Source: Closterium sp. Naga37s-1 (taxonomy: Eukaryota > Streptophyta > Zygnematophyceae > Desmidiales > Closteriaceae). Taken from it: a stretch of 64,000 bases of DNA. The stretch is taken from contig CANJKZ010000460.1 of NCBI GenBank assembly GCA_947471745.1, positions 425,001-489,000 on the forward strand, read 5' to 3'. The notes under the pieces were generated by a model. That model saw only the letters and a list, made by a program, of their open reading frames with translations, had not been told where the DNA came from and did not search any database. Below, in pieces: positions 1-11,600 of the stretch. A program made the translations under genes and the position numbers. The stretch's first letter is position 1; each line of letters opens with the position of its first letter.

Positions 1-127
1 CAGTGAGTTGAGGTTACTTGAAAGCAGGCGCAGAAGTGGTAGACAAAACACTGACGAAGAGGAAGCAGCAAGTAGTGTCAGGAAGGGCAGGGTACCATGG
101 CAACTGGGAACGCATGGCACAGCACCT

Positions 128-170
128 GATAGTCGATGTCCATCTTCTCCATCTTGGGCTGCATGCGGTG
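128..170 (-). other. 3'-part echo of SF3B2 exon 7
   Basis: Direct copy of the 3' half of exon 7 (reads MQPKMEKMDIDYQ, one Gly to Glu change), lying downstream of the full exon at 253-345. It has no 5' half and no acceptor. The sequence after it differs from that after the full copy, so which copy joins the next exon is not certain. Confidence 0.75.
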
Positions 171-252
171 CAACATGGGAGTAGGCAGCTAGGCAGACCA
201 GGACCAGCACACCACCCCCCCACAACACCAGGGAAGCAACACGGCACAGCAC

Positions 253-3200
253 CTGGTAGTCGATATCCATCTTCCCCATCTTGGGCTGCATGCGGTCGCG
301 CTGCTTCTGCTTCATCTTCTTGCTGTCCTCTTTCTCTGCATATGCCTGGGAGACAGGGGAGAAAGAGGGGAGTGGCAGCACGAAGGGTGGAAAGGTTGTT
401 TCAGGTGTTGCATAATCACAACCAAGGGCGTGGCTGCTTCTGCTTCATCTTCTTGCTGCCCTCCTTCTCTGCATATGCCTGACCGGGGGGTGGAGACTGG
501 CAGAGAGGCACACACATAGGCAGGTATTGCAGGCACGCGAAAGGGTAGAGATAGGACAAATATGAGTAGAGAAAGTAACAGAAACGAAAGCGGGAAGACA
601 GAAGGTGCCCACCTGTCGGAGTTTCTCAATGCCTGTTGCAGCGATGAAGTCCGGCAGTTGCCACACAGGCTTCTCAATACCCCTCTTGCCCTGCAAATGA
701 GACCACATGAGAGCAGAAGAGTGGTGGGCGGGGGAACGAGAGCGGATAAGAGAAGCACGGACGGACGAGGACCGCGGGAGAGAGTGGAGGAGAGGAGGAG
801 GGGAAAGAAAGAGAAGGAAGGAAGAGAGGAGGAGGTGGGGCGAGGAGAGGATGGGAGGTGACGTGAGGGGGAGGAGGAAAGAAGAAAGGAGGGGAAGACG
901 GGAAGATGTGACAGGAGAGGAGAAAACAAGGAAGAAAAGGGAAACGTTAATAACTGCTGGATTCAGAACAGTACAAGGAACCGTGCCCCATGGCAAATGA
1001 ACCAAGGATCGGAATAACAAGGGTGGACGAAGACATTCAAAATGGAAGGGGAGACGAAAATGTGTCTTGTCTCTCTCCCAGACACGATGCCCCCGGACCA
1101 ATTACTCTGCTTGAGACGTTTCACCCTGAATCTGCCAGGTAAAAGAGGAAATAAGCACTGAAATGCAGATCAGTTGCACCTACCCTATTGCTGCAAAATT
1201 TTCCCCGAAAGCAAGTGATAGGGAGACCGGAAGAGAAAGGTAGAAAAACACAATGAAAGAAATGAAGAGGCCAGCCTGTCTCACGTCACAAGCTCTCTTT
1301 CAATGCTCACCGTCGGATCCCATCAGACTCCCTAAACCACCGCACTGAGGGATCGCAGCAGAGGGAAAGTAACAGCCGGGTGTAACGGAAGGAAGATCCA
1401 GGTTGGTGCAGAGCAGGTAACGCGAGCCCTGCAGCAACCGAAGGGAGAAATAAGACCCACGAGGCAGGCAGGACCCGCGACCGCGTCGCGCTAGCTAGCA
1501 CATATCGCTAGCACGTACCGCAAGCATGCATATCTGGTTCTGTTCTGACAGGGTGAGGATCAGGTGGGCGGCACCGCCTGAAGGCGGGCGGCACCTGCCA
1601 AACTGGGTGGGCGGCACCGGCCAAAGAGTGGGTGGCATGGCCTAGAGGGTGGGTGGCATCACCTGGAGGTATTTGCGTTTCTGCGACCAGTGGCGTGGCA
1701 CGGGGACAGTGTTGCGATAGGCCTTGAGGAACACAAGCAGGCGAGGGTCCGATGCTGTGGGGTCCCACACCTGGAGAGGAGGGGGAAGGGATGGGGGAGG
1801 AGGGAGAGGTGTTGGGGGGGGGGGGGGGGGGGGGAGGGGAGTGGGGGAGATAAGGCGTGGCACGGGGACGGTGTTGCGATATGCCTTGAGGAACACGAGG
1901 AGACGAGGGTCCGATGCTGTGGGGTCCCACACCTGTGGAGGTGGGAGAAAAGAAAGGGTGGGGGGAGAGAAGAAGAAAAGAAGAACGGGTTTTTGAAATT
2001 CCTCAACATACGCCTTGGGGAACACAGGGTAGACGAGATGCGGAGGATTTGATGTTGTAAGGTCCCACACCTGTGGAGGACGCAATCGGTGGGTGACATG
2101 GTGACATCATGGCATGGTGACAGACAGTGACAACATGACATGGTGACATGGTGACATGGTGACATGGTGACATCATGACATGGTGACAGTGACAACATGA
2201 CACGGTGACATGGTTGCATCGTGACGTCATCACATGGTGACAGCACATCAGTGCAACAAGCTATGGCATACCTCCACGACTTCTGGGCGCACGCAGATCT
2301 GCTTCAGCTCCCCCACCTTCATTCTGTTCTTCATCTGATGGGGTGGGTGAGCATGGCATGGGATGGCATGAATTTGCATGATTTAGCATGAAATGACATG
2401 GAACGCATCTCTGCTTCAGCCCTCCCAGCTTCGTGTTAAGCTTCATTCAATGGTGTGTGCAGGGCATAAGACGCATGGCATAGGGTAGCATGTGGCATAG
2501 AAACGCACATAATGGCATGGGACGAGAACGGCAAACATCATGACTGGTAGTCACAGACACTTGAAATTGAACGCATCCCAATAGGGCCAGGCCAAGCATC
2601 AGCATCAGGTAAGCATGAGCATGAGAATCCCACCTTTCTCTCCTTGTTGCTCACGCCCTTCTCCCTGTCCTCCTCCTCCTCATCATCGTCCTCATCATCT
2701 GAATCCGCCTTCTTCTTCTTCTCTCCCTTCTCCTCATCCTCCTTCTCCTCCTCCTGTTCAGAAAACAATTCAGGAAACCGTTATGCTTGACAGCTTCTTT
2801 TATACTCTTAACAACCTTAAAACCTTATGGAATGTGATTTTTAACCGCCTACAAAGAATTCTCTGCTTACCTTAGGCTCTTCCACAGTTGCGAATTTCTC
2901 AAAGATCTTCAGAAAATCCTCAAATCCTTCTCCCTCAATCTCCGGCTTCTCTGTAACATACTCCACTTGCACCCCCGCCAGCACCTGGAAGGGCAAACGG
3001 AGATCCCAAGGGCAAATTACCGGCTGTGTTTGCAACAAATCAAAAGGCAGAGACATGTGCTTTGAGGCACCACTAAATGGGACCTTAAAATACGAACTTT
3101 AAATGGAACCCCTAGGCGGAAAACCCAGACGGGAGCCATGAACGGAAATCCGCGGAAATAACCCTAGATGAAATTCCAAGTTGGGAACTCTAGATGAGAA

Positions 3201-4012
3201 CTTTGAATGGAAACCCTCAGATGGAAACACAAAATCGGAACCCTAGGTAGATTTAAAAAATGGTAGCCCTGCCCCGTGTAAGAGCCTACCGGCTTAGGTT
3301 TCTCGTCCTCAACCTCTTCCTCCTTCTCCTTCACCGTTCCCTTGTTCGCTGCCTTAGATTTCTTCTTCTGCTTCTTTCGCCGCCTTCGCTTCTCCGCTTC
3401 CTTCTCCTTTTTCGTCATCGCGACACCGTTGACCCCGTTGACCCCTTCAACCCCGTTGGCCGCGTTGGCCGCCGCTTCACCACCCGCTTCCGTCGCTTCA
3501 GCATCCGTGCCCTTCGCTTCACCATCTGGTTCCTTGTCTGAATCTTCTTGTTTCACGTTATGCTCAGCTCCATCCGTTACAAGCCCGTTCATCTGGTTGT
3601 CGGCTGCTTCACTGTGCTTCTCCGCCTCGATATCCGATCCAGTTTCGATATTAGCTGCTCCGTTTCCGGCTTCCGCTTCCGCTGACCTAGCATCGACTTC
3701 ATCGCCTTCAGCCGCACCGTCGACACCGTTATTAGCATCTTCGTTATCAGCTCCCCTGGTATCAACTCCACCAGCATCATTATCGTTGTCGGCACTGGCA
3801 TCTGTTATATTGTTAGCATCGTTCCCTTCAGATCCTTCTCCAGAAGCGTTAACTTCACCCGCTGATTGGTCCGCATCTAAATTTCCAGTTTCAGTCGCTA
3901 ACGGATCGCCATCCGCGACATGATCTTGCGCGCCTTCCGCGCCGGGTTCTACTTGAGCCGGAACGCTCTCGCGTTCATTATGCTCGTCCATGACGTCATC
4001 CTCTGGAGCCAT
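253..4012 (-). CDS. SF3B2: Splicing factor 3B subunit 2 (SF3b145/SAP145), 3' end outside window
   Basis: U2 snRNP SF3b subunit acting near the branch site in the nucleus. Exons read on the minus strand: 4012-3290, 2984-2871, 2753-2634, 2334-2272, 1770-1663, 690-613 and 345-253. All are GT-AG with every junction in frame; the gene continues past base 1. Exon 1 (241 codons) is an acidic Ala/Asn/Glu-rich leader ending in a Lys/Arg-rich stretch (KKEKEAEKRRRRKKQKKK). Exon 2 carries the conserved VEYVTEKPE and FLKIFEKFA block, and exon 3 an acidic run ending EKGVSNKERK. Exons 4-7 carry the SF3B2 core: MKVGELKQICVRPEVVE, VWDPTASDPRLLVFLKAYRN, LPDFIAATGIEKLRQ and MQPKMGKMDIDYQ. The start is the first ATG of the open leader. 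Exons 4, 5 and 7 have decayed copies in adjacent introns, listed separately. Family assignment rests on the order and wording of the core blocks as known from plant SF3B2. Confidence 0.93.
434..478 (-). other. 5'-part echo of SF3B2 exon 7
   Basis: Direct copy of the first 15 codons of exon 7 (AYAEKEGSKKMKQKQ), with an AG acceptor just before it (rc of bases 479-481). It breaks off mid-exon. It lies upstream of the full exon, so the full exon is flanked by a 5' fragment on one side and a 3' fragment on the other. Confidence 0.78.
1855..1932 (-). other. Echo of SF3B2 exon 5 (copy B, truncated)
   Basis: Repeats the first 26 codons of exon 5 with an intact CAG acceptor, reading VWDPTASDPRLLVFLKAYRN and TVPVPR, then diverges. 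It lacks the HWSQKRKYLQ end and the donor carried by the full copy at 1663-1770. Protein identity over the shared part is complete, so this copy is recent. Confidence 0.82.
1990..2070 (-). other. Echo of SF3B2 exon 5 (copy A, decayed)
   Basis: Older copy of exon 5 with its acceptor preserved. It reads VWDLTTSNPPHLVYPVFPKAY and then VEEFQKP, recognisable but with an indel and many substitutions. With copy B and the full exon this makes three copies in order, the best-preserved one being most 3' in the gene. Confidence 0.65.
2094..2250. repeat. ACATGGTG-type microsatellite in SF3B2 intron 4
   Basis: Short tandem repeat of gacatggt / gacatcatgaca words in the intron between exons 4 and 5, adjacent to the exon 5 echoes. 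No coding value. Confidence 0.85.
2404..2446 (-). other. Echo of SF3B2 exon 4
   Basis: Reads MKLNTKLGGLKQRCVP, a decayed copy of exon 4 (MKNRMKVGELKQICVRP). It lies about 70 bp 5' of the real exon in gene orientation and has no clean splice sites left. Confidence 0.7.
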
Positions 4013-5608
4013 GATTCGTTGCTATCGCTGGCGGTATGCGACAAGAGGTTACGCCCAACAAGATATAACAACCTCCAGCCAGTACCGTTGCTCCTGATAG
4101 TGGTGTAAACGCTGCGCGCTACGGGGAAAACGGTGTGATGATGGAAGCTGAAAGAGAGGGTTGTGACTCGTGAAACGAGTTATGGGATGGAAAGCTGTCA
4201 GTCATAATCAGCTTCGTTCCAAGCTGCTACTATTCTCACATGGGAAGGTGTGCATGACTTAGATACAAAATTAGAGTATTTTTATCCAACCACCACCAAT
4301 ATAATTGGAACAGAAACAGTATCGACTGTTGGATCAGTAGTCGGTGATATTTGATGCCTTCTATCATTAAAAATATAAACGACCTGGTTAAGTGAGAGGG
4401 ATCTAAGATGTGAGAAAATGCATAGATTGAGGCATTTTCGTTCTTTCAGAAGTATTAACCAATTATGTTTACAGAGGAGAAGCGCTCTTATGTAATCATT
4501 GCCTCTAGTGGATTCAGTTTGATTTTGACTTGAGAACGTCCTACATGGGAGTCTTCATACGGAGGATGGTTTGAGGTTGGGTGTGATTTGCCCCAAGCTC
4601 GGTGGGGACGGGGTTCTGCCTGGGGGGGTTCATTCCCTGGTACAGGTCGGGTTCATGCTGATCTGCCGTGTCCCAGGCAGTTCTGGTGTGCTTCCAGTCC
4701 AGTCCAGGTCTAGGCACTCTGAACGTATGGAAGTTAAAGGATACATCGGTTACTACCACGCAGTCGCAATTCTGAAAGCAGCGGCATTCGCCAACCCTAG
4801 AATGCAGCGAGCAACTGGCACCGTTACCTGTAGCCACGTGGAATCGCCACCAATAAATCGCACTTAAGTATCGTTACTTGGAGCGTGTGCGCCATCGCAA
4901 CCACTCGGAGGTCTGCTTACAAGTCGTTAACATTTCGCAGCCACTCACCTTGTGGGATCACGAATCTTCCGTGCTATGACCGCCAGTTTCAGCGGTGTCT
5001 TCCTTCGTGGCCTGTCTGTTTCCTATTTTCTTTTCTGCGTCACCCAAACCGCTGTTACTGCATTGATTGGCAAATTTCCTGGCAAAGTTACGAAAGACAC
5101 GGAGGCAAGGGACAGAAGAATTGACCTAGGGGACTCCATTTGGCTGAAGAAAGCATATTTGGCTCACCAAAGATAAACGACCTTGGGATTACAGCTTGGA
5201 CAAACGACTGCACTTGCGATTGTACTTCGGGATGATCCCCCATCACCTCTGTTCCCCGTCAAGTTCACACAGATTCCATCAGCAGGCACAGCTTTTTGCT
5301 AGTAATCCGTCCGTTTGTCACCTCCACCGATGCCAGGATAGGTCAAGGCGAGTCGCTCGTTGCTCACGTCGAGTCAAAAGCATATTGTGGTGGATAAAGG
5401 AGCGCTCCATTTGCCATCTTTAGTTCCATGCTGGTCAAGAGAATCATTCGCTTGTTTGACTAAGGGTACAGTGCATGTGGCATTTCACTCCCTAAGATTC
5501 GGCATGCTTCCAGCAAATACGAGCGATGATTAAACTACTTGAGTCCCTTTGCCTTCAAGGCTATTAAATTATTTATTTATTTGATAGCGGAACACTCATC
5601 AAGACGTG
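4013..5608. promoter_or_regulatory. Divergent intergenic region SF3B2 / PRAF-like
   Basis: 1.6 kb between two divergent start codons; it must hold both promoters and 5' UTRs. Several short open frames occur (for example 4541-4870 on both strands), but none shows a recognisable domain or splice-supported continuation. An AT-rich part spans about 4250-4500. I see no tRNA or mobile element. No specific promoter motif can be defended. Confidence 0.5.
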
Positions 5609-8600
5609 ATGAAGTCAGCTAAAGTTTACGGAGCACCTCGCTTCGCAGACACCACAATGCGTCCTGTATCAGACAGGGAGACTGAACAGGTCAGTGGCGC
5701 AGTAAAAACGACGGATACAGGCTGTTTGCCTCCGTCTTCTATTGGACACTTCTTGTATGTCATGAGAAATGGAAGCCTTACAATCAGACCAGTTGTCTCC
5801 CAACCTACGCGCAGGCAATTATCGCTATGAAAAAAGGGAGTCGGCTGTTGAAATACTCCCGGCTTGGCAGGCCGCGTGCCTGCTACCTTCGGGTCACAAC
5901 GGTAACATTCGCTCCGCTCACATGTATCATAGCTCGTTTTTCCTCCTGGAGACTCGCTTCTTGAAGGTTTGCCTGACATGGCCTCGCTATTCCCGCCAAC
6001 GCAGGACGAGTGCGATCTCGTATACATTTCCGGCGACCGTGAGAAAACGTTCCCTCTGGCCAACGTCAGTCAGATTCTCTGGGGCCAGCGAACGGTACGG
6101 ATATAATTAAGCTTTACGGAAGTTATAGCTTCGTCACGCGCGGTTTTGTCGTGTTAGGCTCCTCGAACCTGCCGCGCGCTCACGCGTTTGCCTGTGGATG
6201 CTGGTTCCGTGATTCCATCCCTGTGGGCTCTTTGTGCTCCAGGGCAGCTTCGCTCGGTCGTCCAGAAGCGACAAGGACAACCAATCCTTCTCCCTCATCT
6301 TCGGCGAGGGAGAGCGACCACTCGACGTGGTACGTACTACGCAAGCACAGTGAATCTCATACTTGCCTCTGCGCTTGCCTTACGATTCTGTCCATGTTCA
6401 TTTTGTCTGTAACGTTCTGCCTCTCAAGGGATGTGGTGCGCTGGCCTGCATGTTCTGGTGGGGAGACTTGTAAGGTTTCCTGCAGGTTTGGAAGGACAAG
6501 GAGGAGGCGGAGAGGAAATTACAACACCAATCATTTGTTTGAGACTCGTAAATCCTCTATGCGTTTCCCCTGCAGGTATGGAAGGACACGGAGGAGGCAG
6601 AAATGTGGTACACTGGCATGTGTGCTCTGGTGGAGAGGAAATGAAGTTACAGATTAGACCTTTGAAGCATGTTTGGTCCTCTCTCCGTTTTGGTCGTCTC
6701 TCTGTAACCCTGCAGGTTTGGAAGGACACGGAGGAGGCGGAGATGTGGTATACGGGCCTGTGTGCTCTAGTGGAGAGGAACCGGCGGCCCAAATCAGAGC
6801 GCCTAGGGCTGAGCCACCGGCGATCCGCGTCCATGACCCTGGATGAGCTTCGGGAGTGGTCTCCCGACATGTCCCCCTTCCGACAGAGAGTAGAGGTAGG
6901 CTTCCGTCAGGGGCACTGTTTCTCCTTCAATCGTCTTTTTCCTGTCCCGCAACCCCTCTTTATTCTCCTCATCCCGTTACGCACTCTCGCCCTCTCGTTC
7001 TCATCTTCAATCCCTCCCCCCTTCCCCCATTCCTCAGTCCCCCCCAGTGGAACCCAATGAAAGCGGCAGCCAAGCCGGCTATAGAAGCTCCCCTGAGAGC
7101 AGAGGCACAGGCAGAGGCGAGGCCATGGGCATGGACACCCTCACAGAAGCAGAAGCAGGAGCAGCAGCAGGGGCAGGTACCAGTACAGGTGCAGGAACAG
7201 GCATGAATTTCTCAAGGTCGGCGCATGACATGTCATCTCTGCACGAGGGCGTTCTCGGGAGAAGTTCACTGTTTCCCGGGAGCACAAACACTGTAGCAGG
7301 GGGAACATCAGCATCTGGGTCTGCTCGGACGTTTCCTGGAAGCTGCAGCACGAACCAGCCATGCAGTGAAGCAGGGACGGATGTCAGTGACTTGGACGAT
7401 TTCTCAGACACGCTGTCTATCGGGGGGGTTTCTGTGCAGTCCCTACCTCCTTCCACCACCATCACCACCACCGTCACCACCACCGCTACTACCAATTCGC
7501 CCTCCATCCCCTCCTCCTCCTCTGCCACAGCCACCACTGCCACTGCAGGAAATACCAGTGCTGCTGCCAATGCTAGTACTTCTTCTACCCCTGCCAGTGC
7601 CAACTTTCCATATGCAGCAGCACCGCCCCCCAGTCACAGCACAGTCATTCCTACTTCTCGGTCAGCCGATCGTGCCGAACTGCTCCCCGGCCTGACCGTG
7701 AAAAGTTTTTACAGTGGGTCGAGCGACGGGTCTGGGTATTTACCCAGTGCCACGAGCAGCAGTACAGGGGACGACGGGAGCGAGGTTCTGGGGGATTTGT
7801 TTATGTGGGGAGAAGGGCTGGGGGATGGGGCGTTAGGAGGGGGTGGCTTGAGGAAACGTGGGACGAGCAGCGCGATTCCGATTCCTGGATTTGATTCGGT
7901 GGTGCCGAAACCGTTGGATGCTGGGGTGGTGCTGGATGTGTGCCACGTGGCATGTGGAGAGGGGCATGCAGCGCTGGTGACAAGGCGAGGGGAGGTGTTC
8001 TGCTGGGGGGAGGAGGGAGGGGGGCGGCTGGGGCAGGGGCGTGAGAGAGACTTGGAGCACCCAAAGCTGGTAGAGGGGCTGGATGGTATCCCTATGGATG
8101 AGGTGAGTGCGTGGGGTTGAGTGGTGTGAGGTGAGTGAATGCGGTGAATTGGGCGAGGACCGAGGTGAGTGGATGGTGTGAGGTGAGAGAGATATGAGGT
8201 GGGGCTGGGACAGGGGCATGAGAAGGGCTTGGAGCACCCGAAGCTGGTAGAGGGGCTGGATGGTAGTTCTACGGATGAGGTGGGTGCATGGTGTGAGGTG
8301 AGTAGGTGGGGTGAGGTGAGTGAATGGGAGAGATGGTGAATGGGGGTGCGATGAGTGAGTGGGGATTGGGTGAGTGAATGGGGCGCGGTGAGTAGATGGG
8401 TTAGCTGGCAGCAATTAGGTTACCTGTGTTGCATACCCCATCCTCCTCTGTCCTTCCCCATCATCCCCCATCCCCATCCTCCCGCCATCCTCCCCCCATC
8501 CTCCCCCCATCCTCCCCCCATCCACCCCCCATCCTCCCCCCATCCTCCCCTCATTCTTTCCCCATCCTTCCCCCGTCCTCCCCACATCCTCCCCCCATCC

Positions 8601-11600
8601 TCCCCCCATCCTTCACCATCCACCCCCCATCCTCCTCCCATCATATCCCCATCCTTCCCCATCCTCTACCCATCCTTCCCCCATCCTTCCACATCCTCGC
8701 CCCATCCTCCCCCCATCCTCCCCACATCCTCCCCCCATCATCCTCCCATCCTCCCCCCATCCTTCCCCCATCCTTCACCATCCACCCCCCATCCTCCTCC
8801 CATCATATCCCCATCCTTCCCCATCCTCTACCCATCCTTCCCCCATCCTTCCCCATCCTCCCCCCATCCTCCTCCCATCCTCCCCCCATCCTCCTCCCAT
8901 CCTACCCCCGCCCCCCAGGTCGCCTGTGGCAGTTTCGTCACACTCGCTCTCTCCAGAGCAGGGGAGGCGTTTCTCTGGGGGGACGGCCGCAAGGGCAGGG
9001 GCCTTCTGGGGGAGGGTGGATACGAGGACATGCCCCAGTGGGTGCCCAGGCGTGTGGGGGGAGCCCTGGACGGGGTGTATCTGGTGCAGGTGGCATGTGG
9101 GCCATGGCACGTGGCAGCTGTAGCAGCTACAGGCCAGCTGTTCACGTTCGGAGATGGGACTTTTGGGGCGCTGGGGCACGGAAATTGCGAGTAAGCAGCT
9201 CTATTATTAAGCCTTTTTAAGACGATTAGCATGTGGGCCGTGGCACGTAGCGGCTGTAGCAGCCACAGGCCAGCTGTTCACGTTTGGAGATGGGACGTTT
9301 GGAGCCCTTGGGCATGGAAACTGCAAGTAAGCATTTGTTTGGGGCAGGGGACTGCAAGCGGTCTTCCTGTTGTTGTCAGGCACACGAGGCACTCCCATTC
9401 TCTATACTGGATTGACTTTTAAGTATTCTCGACTAACTATGCAGTTGTCTGGCACACAGGACATTTTCCCACTTCCTCTTCTCCCTGTCCCCCACTTCTT
9501 CCTTCCCTCCGCAGCTCCGCCCGATTTTCCCACCACTATCATCCCCCTCCCGTACCACCTATTCCCATTCTCCTCCCAAACGCTTCTCTGTCCTTCCCCC
9601 CCCCCCCCCACCTCAATCACCCCACTGCAGCATTGTTTCATCCCCCAAGGAAGTAGAGTCCCTTCGAGGCATGCGGGTGTCTCGAGTTGCCTGCAGCGTG
9701 TGGCACACAGCAGCAGTCGTGCACGCCCCCACCACTGCAAGCACCCTTCCCAGCACTGCAAGCTCGGGCGTCACTACAGCAAGCGACGGTGAAGCAACAT
9801 CCTCAGTAGTAACGAGTGAAGGCACTTCTGCAGCAGCAGGCGCAGCAGTAGCAGCAGAGGGGGCAGTAGCGGGAGCAGAGGGGGCAGTGGGAGTAGGAGC
9901 GGCAGGAGCAGGGGGATTAGCTGGGGTAGGCTCGGCAGGGGGCGTTACAGCAGGGGGAGTAGCCGGGCCGTTTGAAGGCGGGAGGCTGTACACATGGGGT
10001 GATGGAGATAGGTACAAGCTGGGCCATGGCGACAAGCAGCAGCAGCTGCTGCCCAAAGCGGTAGACGCTCTCAGCCAAGTTGACATCTCCCAGGTATAAT
10101 TTTCCTGCCATCCCTCCCCATGATGCCATCCCTCCCCCAGCCATGATGCCATCCCTCCCATGCTGCCATCCCCCCCCCTGCCATCCATACCTTCCCTTGC
10201 TCCCCACACCCTGCACCCCATTCCCTTCTCCCCTGGCAGTCTGCATGCGGGCAGGACATCACAATGGCACTCACGCCATCAGGCCGTGTGTTCGCCATGG
10301 GGTCAACTCACCTGCTCCCCATGCCCTGCCATCCCTTTCCCTCCGCCCCACACCCTTCCATCCCTCACCCTGCTCCCTATGCCCTGCCCCACCCTGGCAG
10401 GTAGCATGCGGGCAGGAAATCACAGTAGCGCTCACACCATCAGGCCATGTGTACGCCATGGGGTCAGCAGCTCATGGACAGCTGGGTAACCCCCAGGCAG
10501 ACGGCCACACCCCAGGTAGGTAGCATGTGTTGGTGGCATGCGTACTTGTATGGGCAGAGCTTCACCTGACTAGGCCATGTGTACGCCATGGGGTCAGCAG
10601 CTCATGGACAGCTGGGTAACCCCCAGGCAGACGGCCACACCCCAGGTAGGTAGCATGTGTTGGTGGCATGCGTACTTGTATGGGCAGAGCTTCACCTGAC
10701 TAGGCCATGTGTACGCCATGGGGTCAGCAGCTCATGGACAGCTGGGTAACCCCCAGGCAGACGGCCACACCCCAGGTAGGTAGCATGTGTTGGTGGCATG
10801 CGTACTTGTATGGGCAGAGCTTCACCTGACTAGGCCATGTGTACGCCATGGGGTCAGCAGCTCATAGACAGCTGGGTAACCCCCAGGCAGACGGCCACAC
10901 CCCAGGTAGGTAGCATGTGTTGGTGGCATGCGTACTTGTATGGGCAGAGCTTCACCTGACTAGGCCATGTGTACGCCATGGGGTCAGCAGCTCATGGTCA
11001 GCCGGGGAACCCGCAAGCAGATGGCCACACTCCCGGTAGGTAGCATGTGGGAGAGAGAAGGTATGCATGCATGCATGTATGGGCAAGGCATCACACCATC
11101 AGGCCAAGTGTACGCCATGGGGTCATCAGCTCATGGGCAGCTGGGGAACCCCCAAGCGGATGGCCACTCTCCAGGTGTGTAGCAGCATGTGATGACAGCA
11201 CACACTCATGTGGCATCGCATGAGCAGGCCATCTGTGTGCTTTGGCCTTAGAAGCTCTGGGCAGCTGAACCATGTAGTAATTTCTTAGGCACCTAAAAGA
11301 TCGTGCCAGCTGGCTTGTGCAGACACATAAGCGCCTCCTTTCCCGTCCTCCCCTCTCCCCTCGCTCCCGTTCCCAGCCCTTCTGTCCCGTCCCCTGCTGT
11401 TAAAAAAAACTGAGCAGATAGCATGCGGCACCCACCACACAGCAGCCCTCACTGCAGCGTCAGATATCTTCTTGACGCCCTTTTCCCCTCTTGTCCCGTT
11501 GCCCTTTCCAGCCCTTGTGTCTGGACCCCCACTATTTAAGCAGGTCGAGCAGATAGCATGCGGCACGCACCACACAGCAGCCCTCACTGCAGCGTCGGAT

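Noticed and set aside
4541..4867. Small open frames on both strands between SF3B2 and PRAF
   Set aside because: 98 codons each, overlapping antisense, no motif and no supporting splice structure.
8355..9194. Open frame extending PRAF exon 7 upstream through the intron
   Set aside because: The upstream part is the CCATCCTCCCCC simple repeat. The true exon starts at 8919 after CAG, where RCC1 homology begins.
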